From positions 151,579 through 215,578 of the forward strand of contig NZ_JAMTCK010000018.1 of the NCBI RefSeq assembly GCF_024171785.1: a DNA stretch of 64,000 nt, read 5' to 3'. This document shows, piece after piece, positions 16,137 to 23,304 of this stretch. Every line of letters begins with the position of its first letter. Positions within the stretch are counted from its first letter, which is position 1. The DNA is from Goodfellowiella coeruleoviolacea (GTDB lineage Bacteria; Actinomycetota; Actinomycetes; Mycobacteriales; Pseudonocardiaceae). The notes beneath the pieces were generated by a model. That model saw only the letters and a program-made list of their open reading frames with translations. It was not told the origin of the DNA and searched no databases. The position numbers and the translations under genes were made by a program.

Positions 16137-17216
16137 TCAGGACATGCCGCTGCCGCGCAGGCCGATGGTGGCGCTGGCGCGGCGCACGATGACGCCGGAG
16201 TGGTCGGGCAGCAGGTCGTCGAGGAAGCGGTAGCCGTCCAGGCCGCTGTCGTCGCGCCGGCTGACCGTGCGCCACCACGCGGCGATGTCGCCCCAGCCGG
16301 GCGCGGACAGCGAGCCGCCGAAGTGCTGGACGGACAGGGCCGCGCACAGGTTGGCGAACCGGACCCGGTTCTCCAGCGGCCAGCCGGCGAGCGTGCCGAG
16401 CACGAAGCCCGCGCCGAACACGTCGCCGGCGCCGGTCGGGTCCAGCGGTGCCACGTTCAGGCCGCCGATGTCGACCTTCTCGCCGGTGGACGAGTCGACC
16501 GCGACCGCGCCGGCGTCACCCCGGGTCACCACGACCACCGGCACGTGCTCGGCCAGGGCGGCCGCGGCCGCCTCCGGCGTGTCGCAGCGGGTGTAGCGCA
16601 TGGCCTCCACCGCGTTGGGCAGGAACACGTCGTAGCCGGCCAGCCGCTCCAGCACGTCCGGCGCCCACGCCTCGGTGCGGTCCCAGCCGATGTCGGCGAA
16701 CAGCAGCGCGCCCTGGTCCTTGGCCTGCCGGACCCAGCGCTCCTCGTCGGCCCCGAGGTGCACGAAGCACGCCCTGGCCGGGGGCGGCGGCGCGAACATC
16801 TCGTCGGCGGTCACCGGCGGCTGGTGGCCGTGGGTGACCATGCTGCGGTCCTTGTTGATCGCCATGGACACGGTCACCGGCGAGTGCCAGCCGTAGAACC
16901 GGCGGCAGTAGGACAGGTCCACACCCTCCTGTTCGGACAGCACGTCCCAGCAGAAGTCGCCGTAGACGTCCTCACCGAACGCGGCCGCCAGCCCGGTGCG
17001 CAGTTGCAGGCGGCTCAACGCCACCGCGAGGTTGGCGATGCCGCCGGGGCAGGAGCCCAAGCCCTCGGCCCACACCTCGGTGCCGGCCGCGGGCGGCCGG
17101 GGCAGCCCGGTGAAGATGATGTCCAGGAACACCGTCCCGGACAGCAACACGTCGAAGATCCGCTCGTCGCCGCGTGCGATGCCGGTGCACGCGATCTCTG
17201 GTTCCGTGCTCGCCAC
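16137..17216 (-). CDS. PfkB-family carbohydrate kinase
   Basis: This 359-residue ribokinase-like enzyme phosphorylates a sugar or nucleoside with ATP; the substrate cannot be read from sequence. Family signatures are GGIANLAVALSRL near residue 58 (PfkB signature 1) and the C-terminal LDPTGAGDVFGAGFVLG near 258 (signature 2, with the catalytic aspartate of GAGD). The product ends with a 40-residue extension. The annotated GTG start at 17216 has only a very close AGGGA, so a start at the GTG before LLSGTVFLD is possible. It is divergent from the alpha/beta hydrolase gene. Confidence 0.85.
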   Translation of the reverse strand: MASTEPEIACTGIARGDERIFDVLLSGTVFLDIIFTGLPRPPAAGTEVWAEGLGSCPGGIANLAVALSRLQLRTGLAAAFGEDVYGDFCWDVLSEQEGVDLSYCRRFYGWHSPVTVSMAINKDRSMVTHGHQPPVTADEMFAPPPPARACFVHLGADEERWVRQAKDQGALLFADIGWDRTEAWAPDVLERLAGYDVFLPNAVEAMRYTRCDTPEAAAAALAEHVPVVVVTRGDAGAVAVDSSTGEKVDIGGLNVAPLDPTGAGDVFGAGFVLGTLAGWPLENRVRFANLCAALSVQHFGGSLSAPGWGDIAAWWRTVSRRDDSGLDGYRFLDDLLPDHSGVIVRRASATIGLRGSGMS

Positions 17217-17336
17217 TCCCTAACCATGCCACCGCTCGGGGCGGGAGCCGAGTGCCTGATCGGCTGACCCGTGACCGGGATCCCGGGCACGGGGTTGGCC
17301 GTCGGCGGCGAACGAGCCGGCGGGCGTTGCCCGGCC

Positions 17337-17342
17337 TAGAGT
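17337..17342 (+). promoter_or_regulatory. -10 box of a leaderless gene (alpha/beta hydrolase)
   Basis: TAGAGT lies 7 bp before the GTG at 17350, and no ribosome-binding site is present. Confidence 0.5.
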
Positions 17343-17349
17343 TGGGCGG

Positions 17350-18201
17350 GTGACTGACCACTCGCTCGAACACACCCGCATCCCGTGTCCGGTTGGCACC
17401 TTCGACGCCATCGCCGCCGGCCCCGAGGACGGCCGGCAAGTGCTGCTGCTGCACGGGTTTCCGCAGGCATCCATGCAGTGGACGCATCAGGTGGCCGCGT
17501 TGGGGGCGGCCGGCTACCGGGCGGTCGCCCCGGACCAGCGCGGCTACTCCCCGCAGGTGCGCCCGGAGCGGGTCGAGGACTACCGGATGAGCGAGCTGGT
17601 CGCGGACGTGCTGGCCATGGCCGACAGCCTGGGCTGGCGCCGGTTCGACCTGGTCGGTCACGACTGGGGCAGCGCGGTCGCGTGGACCGTGGCGGCCGAG
17701 CACCCGGAGCGGGTGCGCACGCTCACCGCGGTGTCCGTGCCCCACCCCACCGGTTTCGCCCAGGCCCGCAAGGAAGATCCCGACCAGGAGCTGCGGTCCC
17801 GGTACATCACCGTGTTCCAGCGGGCCGGCGAGGCCGAGCGGCGGCTGTTGGCGGACAACGCCACCGCGCTGCGGCGGGTCTTCGAGTGGAAGGTGCCACC
17901 GTCGCATGTGGACGAGTACGTGGCCAGGATGAGCGAGCCGGGCGCGCTGACCGCGGCGCTGAACTGGTACCGGGCCATGAAGTACGGCGAGCGGGTCGGG
18001 CCGGTGGCGGTGCCCACCCTGTACGTGTGGAGCACCGAGGACTCGGCCGTGGGCTCCACGGCGGCGCTGGGCAACGAGAAGTGGGTGACCGGCTCCTACC
18101 GCTTCGAGATGCTGGAGGACGTCTCCCACTGGATTCCCGAGGAAGCGGCCGATGCACTGACCGGATTGATTCTGGAACACCTGGCCGCCCACTCTGGTTG
18201 A
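17350..18201 (+). CDS. Alpha/beta-fold hydrolase, epoxide-hydrolase-like
   Basis: This 283-residue protein has the HGFPQ oxyanion motif (residues 35-39), the nucleophile elbow GHDWGS near residue 102 with aspartate as nucleophile, and a late histidine in DVSHWIPEEA. The Asp elbow and HGxP motif place it with epoxide hydrolases and haloalkane dehalogenases. The start is a leaderless GTG with TAGAGT 7 bp upstream. A short inverted repeat (CCCGCT/AGCGGG, 18202-18222) follows the stop but lacks a U-tract. Confidence 0.88.
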   Translation: MTDHSLEHTRIPCPVGTFDAIAAGPEDGRQVLLLHGFPQASMQWTHQVAALGAAGYRAVAPDQRGYSPQVRPERVEDYRMSELVADVLAMADSLGWRRFDLVGHDWGSAVAWTVAAEHPERVRTLTAVSVPHPTGFAQARKEDPDQELRSRYITVFQRAGEAERRLLADNATALRRVFEWKVPPSHVDEYVARMSEPGALTAALNWYRAMKYGERVGPVAVPTLYVWSTEDSAVGSTAALGNEKWVTGSYRFEMLEDVSHWIPEEAADALTGLILEHLAAHSG

Positions 18202-18232
18202 CCCGCTGTTCGTCCGAGCGGGCTGACGCGGC

Positions 18233-18272
18233 GTGCCAGCTCCTCCGGCCACGGGCCCGCATGTGCTGGCAC
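18233..18272 (+). promoter_or_regulatory. Inverted repeat in the mgtC leader
   Basis: GTGCCAGC (18233-18240) and GCTGGCAC (18265-18272) can pair across 24 bases, just upstream of the GGAAGGA ribosome-binding site of the MgtC gene. It may be an RNA hairpin affecting translation or an operator. MgtC genes elsewhere carry regulatory leaders, but no known Mg2+ riboswitch is recognisable. Confidence 0.35.
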
Positions 18273-18295
18273 GGCGAGCAACGGAAGGATTCGCG

Positions 18296-19108
18296 GTGAA
18301 CGGCAGTCTCTCGATCTTCGGTCAGACGACCGGTCAGGGGTGGACGCAGCTGGCGCTGCTGACGCTGGCCCTGGTGCTGTCCTCGCTGATCGGTCTGGAA
18401 CGCGAACTGCGGCAGAAGAACGCCGGGTTACGAACACACACACTGGTCGGGCTGGGCTCGGCGCTGTTCCTGATGGTCAGCAAGTACGGGTTCGGCGACG
18501 TGCTGCAGGCCGGCCTGGTCAACCTCGACCCGTCCCGGATGGCCGCGCAGATCGTCAGCGGGATCGGCTTCATCGGCGGCGGCCTGATCTTCGTGCGCCG
18601 GGACGTGGTGCGCGGCCTGACCACCGCGGCCGTGGTCTGGGTGACCGCGGCGGTTGGCTGCGCCTGCGGGGCCGGGTTGCCCCTGCTGGCGCTCTTCGTG
18701 ACGCTCGCGCACTTCGCGGTGGTGTACGGCTATCCGCCGCTGATCCGCCTGCTCACCCGGTCCCAGTCGACCTCGGTGCTGTTGCGGCTGCACTACGTGG
18801 ACGGCCAGGGCGTGCTCAGACAGGTGCTGTCCACCGTGACCAGCCAGGGGTTCTCCGTGGCCGAGTCGAGCACCGAGCGCAGATCGCCGCTGGACGACGG
18901 CCAGGCCTTCGCCGGGCAGCAGGACTTCCCCGGACAGGGCTTCACCGGTCAGTCCGGGGCGGTGTCGACCCTGCGGCACGCGGTCGACCTGCGGTTGCGC
19001 GTGGTGGGGGTGACCCGGGTGGGCGTGGACAACCTGCTGGTGGCGCTGTCCGAACTGCCCGGCGTGCTGTCCGTGGTGACCGGCGACATGGACGACTCCG
19101 GCGAGTAG
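18296..19108 (+). CDS. MgtC/SapB family membrane protein
   Basis: This 270-residue protein has four to five hydrophobic segments in its N-terminal 150 residues and the MgtC core motifs SSLIGLERELRQKNAGLRTHTLVGLGSALF and IVSGIGFIGGGLIF. The C-terminal 110 residues are soluble, with an insert rich in Gln/Gly/Phe (QQDFPGQGF) followed by an ACT-like beta-alpha domain. MgtC proteins affect adaptation to low magnesium and, in pathogens, survival in phagocytes. The GTG at 18296 is supported by GGAAGGA six bases upstream; the longer reading frame from 18233 would start in the hairpin. Confidence 0.88.
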   Translation: MNGSLSIFGQTTGQGWTQLALLTLALVLSSLIGLERELRQKNAGLRTHTLVGLGSALFLMVSKYGFGDVLQAGLVNLDPSRMAAQIVSGIGFIGGGLIFVRRDVVRGLTTAAVVWVTAAVGCACGAGLPLLALFVTLAHFAVVYGYPPLIRLLTRSQSTSVLLRLHYVDGQGVLRQVLSTVTSQGFSVAESSTERRSPLDDGQAFAGQQDFPGQGFTGQSGAVSTLRHAVDLRLRVVGVTRVGVDNLLVALSELPGVLSVVTGDMDDSGE

Positions 19109-19258
19109 CGCCAACGCGCGTGGACCGCCCCGGCCAACCGCGTGCTCGACCAGACGCCGGGCGCGGTTGAGCCGCCAGACATCCGATCTCCTTGCCCCTG
19201 CCGGGCGCCTCCGAACGGGTATTTCCTGACCAACTGCGGTCATAGCTCCGATCTTGCC

Positions 19259-19287
19259 TTGACCGGACGCGCCCGGCTGGGTTGAGT
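19259..19287 (+). promoter_or_regulatory. Candidate promoter for the glycoside hydrolase gene
   Basis: TTGACC, a 17-bp spacer and TTGAGT lie about 95 bp upstream of the ATG. The -35 is near consensus; the -10 is weaker. Confidence 0.4.
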
Positions 19288-19381
19288 CCTTTCCTGGCTG
19301 GCAGCCCGGCGCGGTGTTGCCGACCGGGCGGCCGGGCCCGCTCGGACGCCCGGCACGGGCGTGGCGGAAGGAGAGATTCGG

Positions 19382-20569
19382 ATGGCGGGGTTCTCGTCAC
19401 GACGCGACTTCGTCCGGTCCACCGGCGCGGTCGTCGGCGGTGCCGTGCTCGGCCTCGGCATCGGCGTCGTCCCCCCGGCGGTGGCCGCGCCCGACCCGCA
19501 CTGGCGGGGCGCGTCCCGGGACTGGGCGGTGGCGCTGGCCGAGTCGACCATGGCGCGGTTCCCCAACGCCAGCGACCTGGGCGACTGGGAGTACGCGCAC
19601 GGGCTGTACATGGACGGCCAGTACCGGGTCTACCGCCGCACCGGCGACCGGCGCTACCTGCGCTACATCAGGGCGTGGGTGGACGGCATCGTCGCCGACG
19701 ACGGCACGATCGACTACCCGCTGGACAGCCTGGACGCCGTCCGCTCGGGCACGGTGCTGCTGGTCCTGCACGCCGAGACCGGGCTGGACAAGTACCGGCT
19801 GGCCGCGGACAACATCCGGCGGGCGCTGGACGGCTACCCGCGGACCGGTGACGGTGCCTTCACCCACGACTCCGCCGACCGCCGCCACCAGCTGTGGGCG
19901 GACGGGGCGTTCATGGTGCTGCCGTTCCTGATCGGCTACGGCCACCGGTTCGGCCAGGCCGGCGCCGTCGACGACGAGGTGAGCCGGCAGCTGCTGACCT
20001 ACCACCGGCACCTGGCCAGCGACACCGGGCTGCTGCACCACGCCTACGACGAGACCGGCCGGGCGAGCTGGGCCGACCCGGTCACCCACCGCTCCGCGGA
20101 GTTCTGGGGCCGCGCCGTCGGCTGGTACGCGATGACCTGCGTGGACGTGCTGGACCTGCTGCCGGCCAGCCATCCCGACCACCCCCGCGTGGTCGGGGTG
20201 CTGCGCGACCTGGTGGCCGCGCTGGCCCGCTACCAGGACCCGGCCACCGGCCGCTGGTTCCAGGTGGTGGACAAGGGCCACCTGGCCGACAACTGGACCG
20301 AGACCTCGGCCTCGACCATGTACACCTACGCGATCGCCAAGGCGGTGCGCCGGGGTTATGTGTCCGGCCGCTACCAGCAGGTGGCGCGGCGCGGCTACCG
20401 GGGCGTGCTGGACAGGGTCTCGGTCGGCCCGGACGGGCTGACCAACCTGGCGGACATCTGCGTCGGCACCGGTGTCGGCGACCTGGCGCACTACCTGGCC
20501 CGGCCGCGCAGGACCAACGACATCCACGGCCTGGGCGCCTTCCTGCTGATGTGCGAGGAGCTGGCCTGA
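19382..20569 (+). CDS. Secreted glycoside hydrolase family 88/105 (unsaturated rhamnogalacturonyl hydrolase type)
   Basis: This 395-residue protein starts with a Tat signal (SRRDFVRSTGAVVGGAVLG). The mature part is an (alpha/alpha)6 barrel with GH105/YteR-like motifs: LYMDGQYRVYRRTGD, the WADGAFMVLPFL segment, SAEFWGRAVGWYAM and ENW-like DNWTETSASTMYTYAIAKAVRRGY. Such enzymes release unsaturated galacturonate from pectin fragments by hydration, so the host may degrade plant cell walls. The ATG at 19382 has AAGGAGAG seven bases upstream. No other pectin gene is nearby. Confidence 0.88.
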   Translation: MAGFSSRRDFVRSTGAVVGGAVLGLGIGVVPPAVAAPDPHWRGASRDWAVALAESTMARFPNASDLGDWEYAHGLYMDGQYRVYRRTGDRRYLRYIRAWVDGIVADDGTIDYPLDSLDAVRSGTVLLVLHAETGLDKYRLAADNIRRALDGYPRTGDGAFTHDSADRRHQLWADGAFMVLPFLIGYGHRFGQAGAVDDEVSRQLLTYHRHLASDTGLLHHAYDETGRASWADPVTHRSAEFWGRAVGWYAMTCVDVLDLLPASHPDHPRVVGVLRDLVAALARYQDPATGRWFQVVDKGHLADNWTETSASTMYTYAIAKAVRRGYVSGRYQQVARRGYRGVLDRVSVGPDGLTNLADICVGTGVGDLAHYLARPRRTNDIHGLGAFLLMCEELA

Positions 20570-20598
20570 GCCCACCGGCCCGGCCGCGGCGGCGGCCG

Positions 20599-20604
20599 TA
20601 GGCT
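20599..20604 (+). promoter_or_regulatory. -10 box of a leaderless gene (MocA-like)
   Basis: TAGGCT lies 7 bp before the GTG at 20612; no ribosome-binding site is seen. Confidence 0.5.
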
Positions 20605-20611
20605 CGCGAAC

Positions 20612-21274
20612 GTGACCTCGTTCGAGAGCGGCGACCCCCTGGTGCCCCATCCCCCGGTGCCCAAGCCTCCGGTGCCCAAGCCTCCGGCGGCCAGTCCCTC
20701 GGTGGCCGGGCTGGTGCTGGCCGCCGGTGCCGGCCGCCGGTTCGGCCGGCCCAAGGCGCTGGTGTCCCACGGCGGCCGGCTGTTCGTGGAGTCGGCCGCG
20801 GCCGTGCTCGCCTCGGCCGGCTGCGCCCCGCTGCTGGTGGTGGTCGGCGCGGCCGGCGCCGAGGTGCGCGCGCGGGCCAGCCTGCCCGGCGCGCGCGTGC
20901 TGGACAACCCGGACTGGGCCAGCGGCATGGGCTCGTCCCTGCGCGTCGGCCTGGCCGCGCTCGCCGACAGCGCGGCCGAGGCGGTGGTGGTGCTGCCGGT
21001 GGACATGCCGGGCATCACGGTCGAGGCGGTGCGCCGGGTCACCGCGCTGGCCGGCCCGGACGTGCTGGCCAGGGCCAGCTTCGACGGTGTGCCCGGGCAC
21101 CCGGTGCTGCTGGGCCGGCGGCACTGGGCCGGCGCGACCGAACTGGCCGTGGGTGACGCGGGCGCCCGCGACTACCTGCGGTGCCACCCGGTGCTGGAGG
21201 TACCGTGCGGGGACGTGGCCGCCGGCGCCGACGTGGACCGCCCCGAGGACCTGCCGGCCGCACCGGAGGCGTAG
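20612..21274 (+). CDS. MobA/MocA-like nucleotidyltransferase
   Basis: This 220-residue protein has the nucleotidyltransferase fold of MobA/MocA enzymes, which attach CMP or GMP to molybdenum cofactor, or guanylyl groups in related pathways such as F420 synthesis. The nucleotide-binding motif is [18 protein letters not shown] at about residues 34-51, the metal-binding motif is LPVDMPG near 130, and [13 protein letters not shown] near 155 binds the second substrate. The N-terminus carries a Pro-rich stretch with PPVPK repeated (encoded by a 15-bp repeat near 20655-20685), which is unlike family members and may mean a later start. No molybdenum enzyme gene is adjacent. Confidence 0.82.
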   Translation: MTSFESGDPLVPHPPVPKPPVPKPPAASPSVAGLVLAAGAGRRFGRPKALVSHGGRLFVESAAAVLASAGCAPLLVVVGAAGAEVRARASLPGARVLDNPDWASGMGSSLRVGLAALADSAAEAVVVLPVDMPGITVEAVRRVTALAGPDVLARASFDGVPGHPVLLGRRHWAGATELAVGDAGARDYLRCHPVLEVPCGDVAAGADVDRPEDLPAAPEA

Positions 21275-21341
21275 TCCGGCGCCGACCCGGGGGCACACCG
21301 GGCTGGCGCTGCGATCCTGTTCTGGCCGAAGTGGACGGTGC

Positions 21342-21598
21342 ATGGCCGCGCGCGGCTGGGGGCGGATCATCCACCTCGCCTCGCAGCAGTCGATCAGGGC
21401 GTTCGGCAACAGCGGCGCCTACGGGGTGGCCAAGGCGGGGCTGGCCGCGCTGACCCGTTCCCAGGCCGAGGCCTGGTCCCGGCACGGGGTGCGGGTGAAC
21501 GCGATCGCGCCGGGCTTCGTCAGCACCCCGCTGACCCGCGCGGTGTTCGCGTGACCGGGCAGACGCTGTTCGTGGACGGCGGCTTCTCGGTCAGCTGA
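21342..21598 (+). pseudogene. Remnant of a short-chain dehydrogenase/reductase gene
   Basis: The first frame encodes 70 residues typical of the SDR middle ([11 protein letters not shown] with the catalytic serine region, then [12 protein letters not shown] as YxxxK, and [15 protein letters not shown]) and stops at 21554. The last 14 residues of an SDR (TGQTLFVDGGFSVS) follow at once in another frame. The N-terminal Rossmann half is absent and about 35 codons are deleted between the two pieces. This is a decayed gene, not a functional SDR. Confidence 0.8.
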
Positions 21599-21613
21599 AG
21601 GCGCGGCCCGGTG

Positions 21614-22369
21614 TCACACGCAGTGCACCTCGACGCCGGCCTGGCGCAGCTGGTCGACCTGGTCGGCCGGGGCGTCCCGGTCGGTCACCACCACGTCGAC
21701 CTCGGCCACCGCGCACACCCGGGCGAAGGCGGTGCGCACCAGCTTGGCGTGGTCGAGCACGGCGATCACCCGGGCCGACGCGGCCACCGCGGCCTTCTTC
21801 ACCTGGGCCTCGACCAGGTCGTGCGCGGTGACGCCGTCCCGCACGGTCAGCCCGCAGCAGCCGAGCACCACGGTGTCGAAGCGCATGGTGTTCAGGGCGT
21901 ACTCGGTCAGCGGCCCGACGAAGGTCAGCTCGCCGGCGCGCAGGTCGCCGCCGGGCAGCACCAGGCGCACCCGTTCGGCCGGGCGCAGCGCGTCGGCGCC
22001 GTGCAGGGACAGCGGCAGCACGGTGAGCCGGCGGTCGGCCAGCGACCGGGCCACCTCCAGGGTGGTGGTGCCGCTGTCGAGCACCACGGTCTCGCCGTCG
22101 TCGAGCATCCCGGCCACGGCCGCGCCGAGCCGGCGCTTGGCCTCGACCTGCTGCCTGGCCCGCAGCGGGAACGGCGTCTCCTCGCCGGTGAGCATGTTGA
22201 CCGCGGCGCCGCGGACCCGGCGCAGGCAGCCGTCCCGCTCCAGCACGTCCAGATCGCGGCGAATGGTCATCTCCGAGCAGCCGGTCAACTCGGCCAGCAC
22301 GGTCACCGGTACCCGGTCCCGCTCGCGCAGGGCCCGGAGGATCACTTCATGCCGTTCCGCACTCTCCAC
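21614..22369 (-). CDS. DeoR-family transcriptional repressor of sugar metabolism
   Basis: This 251-residue repressor has a DeoR N-terminal HTH (residues 4-58: RHEVILRALRERDRVPVTVLAELTG, then SEMTIRRDLDVLERDG) and a C-terminal phosphosugar-sensing domain with DSGTTTLEVARSL and the GCCGLTVRDGVTAHDLVEAQVKKAAV segment. It is divergent from a SIS-domain phosphosugar gene, and a GAACAC/GTGTTC palindrome lies between them, so it probably represses both. The GTG at 22369 gives a standard DeoR length; the reading frame continues upstream only through non-coding-like sequence. Confidence 0.9.
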   Translation of the reverse strand: MESAERHEVILRALRERDRVPVTVLAELTGCSEMTIRRDLDVLERDGCLRRVRGAAVNMLTGEETPFPLRARQQVEAKRRLGAAVAGMLDDGETVVLDSGTTTLEVARSLADRRLTVLPLSLHGADALRPAERVRLVLPGGDLRAGELTFVGPLTEYALNTMRFDTVVLGCCGLTVRDGVTAHDLVEAQVKKAAVAASARVIAVLDHAKLVRTAFARVCAVAEVDVVVTDRDAPADQVDQLRQAGVEVHCV

Positions 22370-22379
22370 CCGTTGATAC

Positions 22380-22396
22380 GAACACAAAACGTGTTC
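22380..22396. promoter_or_regulatory. Candidate DeoR operator
   Basis: GAACAC and GTGTTC form a perfect inverted repeat around AAAAC, 11 bp upstream of the DeoR start and inside the divergent promoter region. Confidence 0.5.
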
Positions 22397-22448
22397 GATG
22401 GGCAAGATTCCCTCGGCCACACCGCCACCGACTTGACGCGACGGGCAC

Positions 22449-22464
22449 AGTGGTATGGACCATT
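22449..22464. promoter_or_regulatory. DasR-like (dre) operator
   Basis: AGTGGTATGGACCATT matches the actinobacterial DasR consensus (core TGGTCTAGACCA) at 10 of 12 core positions. It lies 11 bp downstream of a TTGACG -35 element (22433-22438) and 37 bp before the SIS gene start, the right place to block transcription. DasR senses glucosamine-6-phosphate in relatives. Confidence 0.5.
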
Positions 22465-22501
22465 CCCGCGCCCGGCGGGAACAGCGAGGAGGTACTCCAG
22501 C

Positions 22502-23242
22502 ATGACGGCCGAAGCCGGTACCGCGTCCGACTACGGGGATCTCGTCCGGACCCACCTGGACCGGGTGCAACGGCACAACGCGACCGCGCTGGCGGACGTG
22601 ACCGAACTGCTGCTGGCCTGCGTGCGGGCGGACGGCACGGTGTTCACCGCCGGGGCCGGGCACTCGCTGGCCGCCGTGGCCGAGACCTTCTACCGGGCCG
22701 GCGGCCTGGCCTGCGTGCAGCCGCTGTACCACCCGGAGCTGCTGCCCATGCACGGCGCCATGACCAGCACGGCGGCCGAGCGGCGCGCCGGCCTGGCCGC
22801 CGAGGTGCTGGCCGACACCAAACCGGGCTCGCACGACGTGCTCGTGGTGTTCTCCACCTCCGGCGTCAACCCGTACCCGGTCGAGCTGGCCGGCCTGGCG
22901 GTCCAGGCCGGCTGCCCGGTCGTGGCCGTCACCTCGGTGGCCGCCAGCGCCGCCGCGCCGCGCCGGGCCGGCAGCACCCTGGCCGAGAACGCCACGCACG
23001 TGCTGGACAACCTGGTGGCACCGGGCGACTCCGCCTATCCGGTGGACAACCCGGTCACCGCGGCGCTGTCCTCGCTGGCCAACGCGTTCCTGTGGAACCT
23101 GCTGCTGGTGCGGCTGGTGGACCGGGCCGCGGAGCTGGAGCTGGCGCTGCCGCTGTGGCGCAGCTCCAACGTGCCCGGCGGGGACGCGGCCAACGCCGAG
23201 CTGATGCGGCGCTACCAGCCCCGCATCCCCCAACTCGGCTGA
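22502..23242 (+). CDS. SIS-domain phosphosugar-binding protein
   Basis: This 246-residue protein is a single sugar-isomerase (SIS) domain: FTAGAGHSLAAVAETFYRAGG (residues 43-63), VLVVFSTSGVNPYPVELAG with the substrate-binding serine loop, and CPVVAVTS. Related proteins bind or isomerise amino-sugar phosphates or cleave N-acetylmuramate ethers; this one lacks a clear isomerase partner domain, so its reaction is unknown. The ATG follows GAGGAGG. A DasR-like site and a DeoR palindrome in the promoter region point to amino-sugar or sugar-phosphate metabolism. Confidence 0.85.
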   Translation: MTAEAGTASDYGDLVRTHLDRVQRHNATALADVTELLLACVRADGTVFTAGAGHSLAAVAETFYRAGGLACVQPLYHPELLPMHGAMTSTAAERRAGLAAEVLADTKPGSHDVLVVFSTSGVNPYPVELAGLAVQAGCPVVAVTSVAASAAAPRRAGSTLAENATHVLDNLVAPGDSAYPVDNPVTAALSSLANAFLWNLLLVRLVDRAAELELALPLWRSSNVPGGDAANAELMRRYQPRIPQLG

Positions 23243-23250
23243 GCCGACGT

Positions 23251-23304
23251 CCCCGGCGCCGCGACCGGTCGGCCCGAGGGCCGGTCAGCCGGTCGCGGCC
23301 GGGG
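23251..23304. terminator. Candidate bidirectional hairpin between SIS and ABC genes
   Basis: Arms at 23251-23268 and 23289-23304 (CCCCGG...GCGACCGG with a two-base bulge) pair between the two convergent genes. The right arm overlaps the last codons of the ABC gene and there is no U-tract, so the assignment is weak. Confidence 0.35.
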
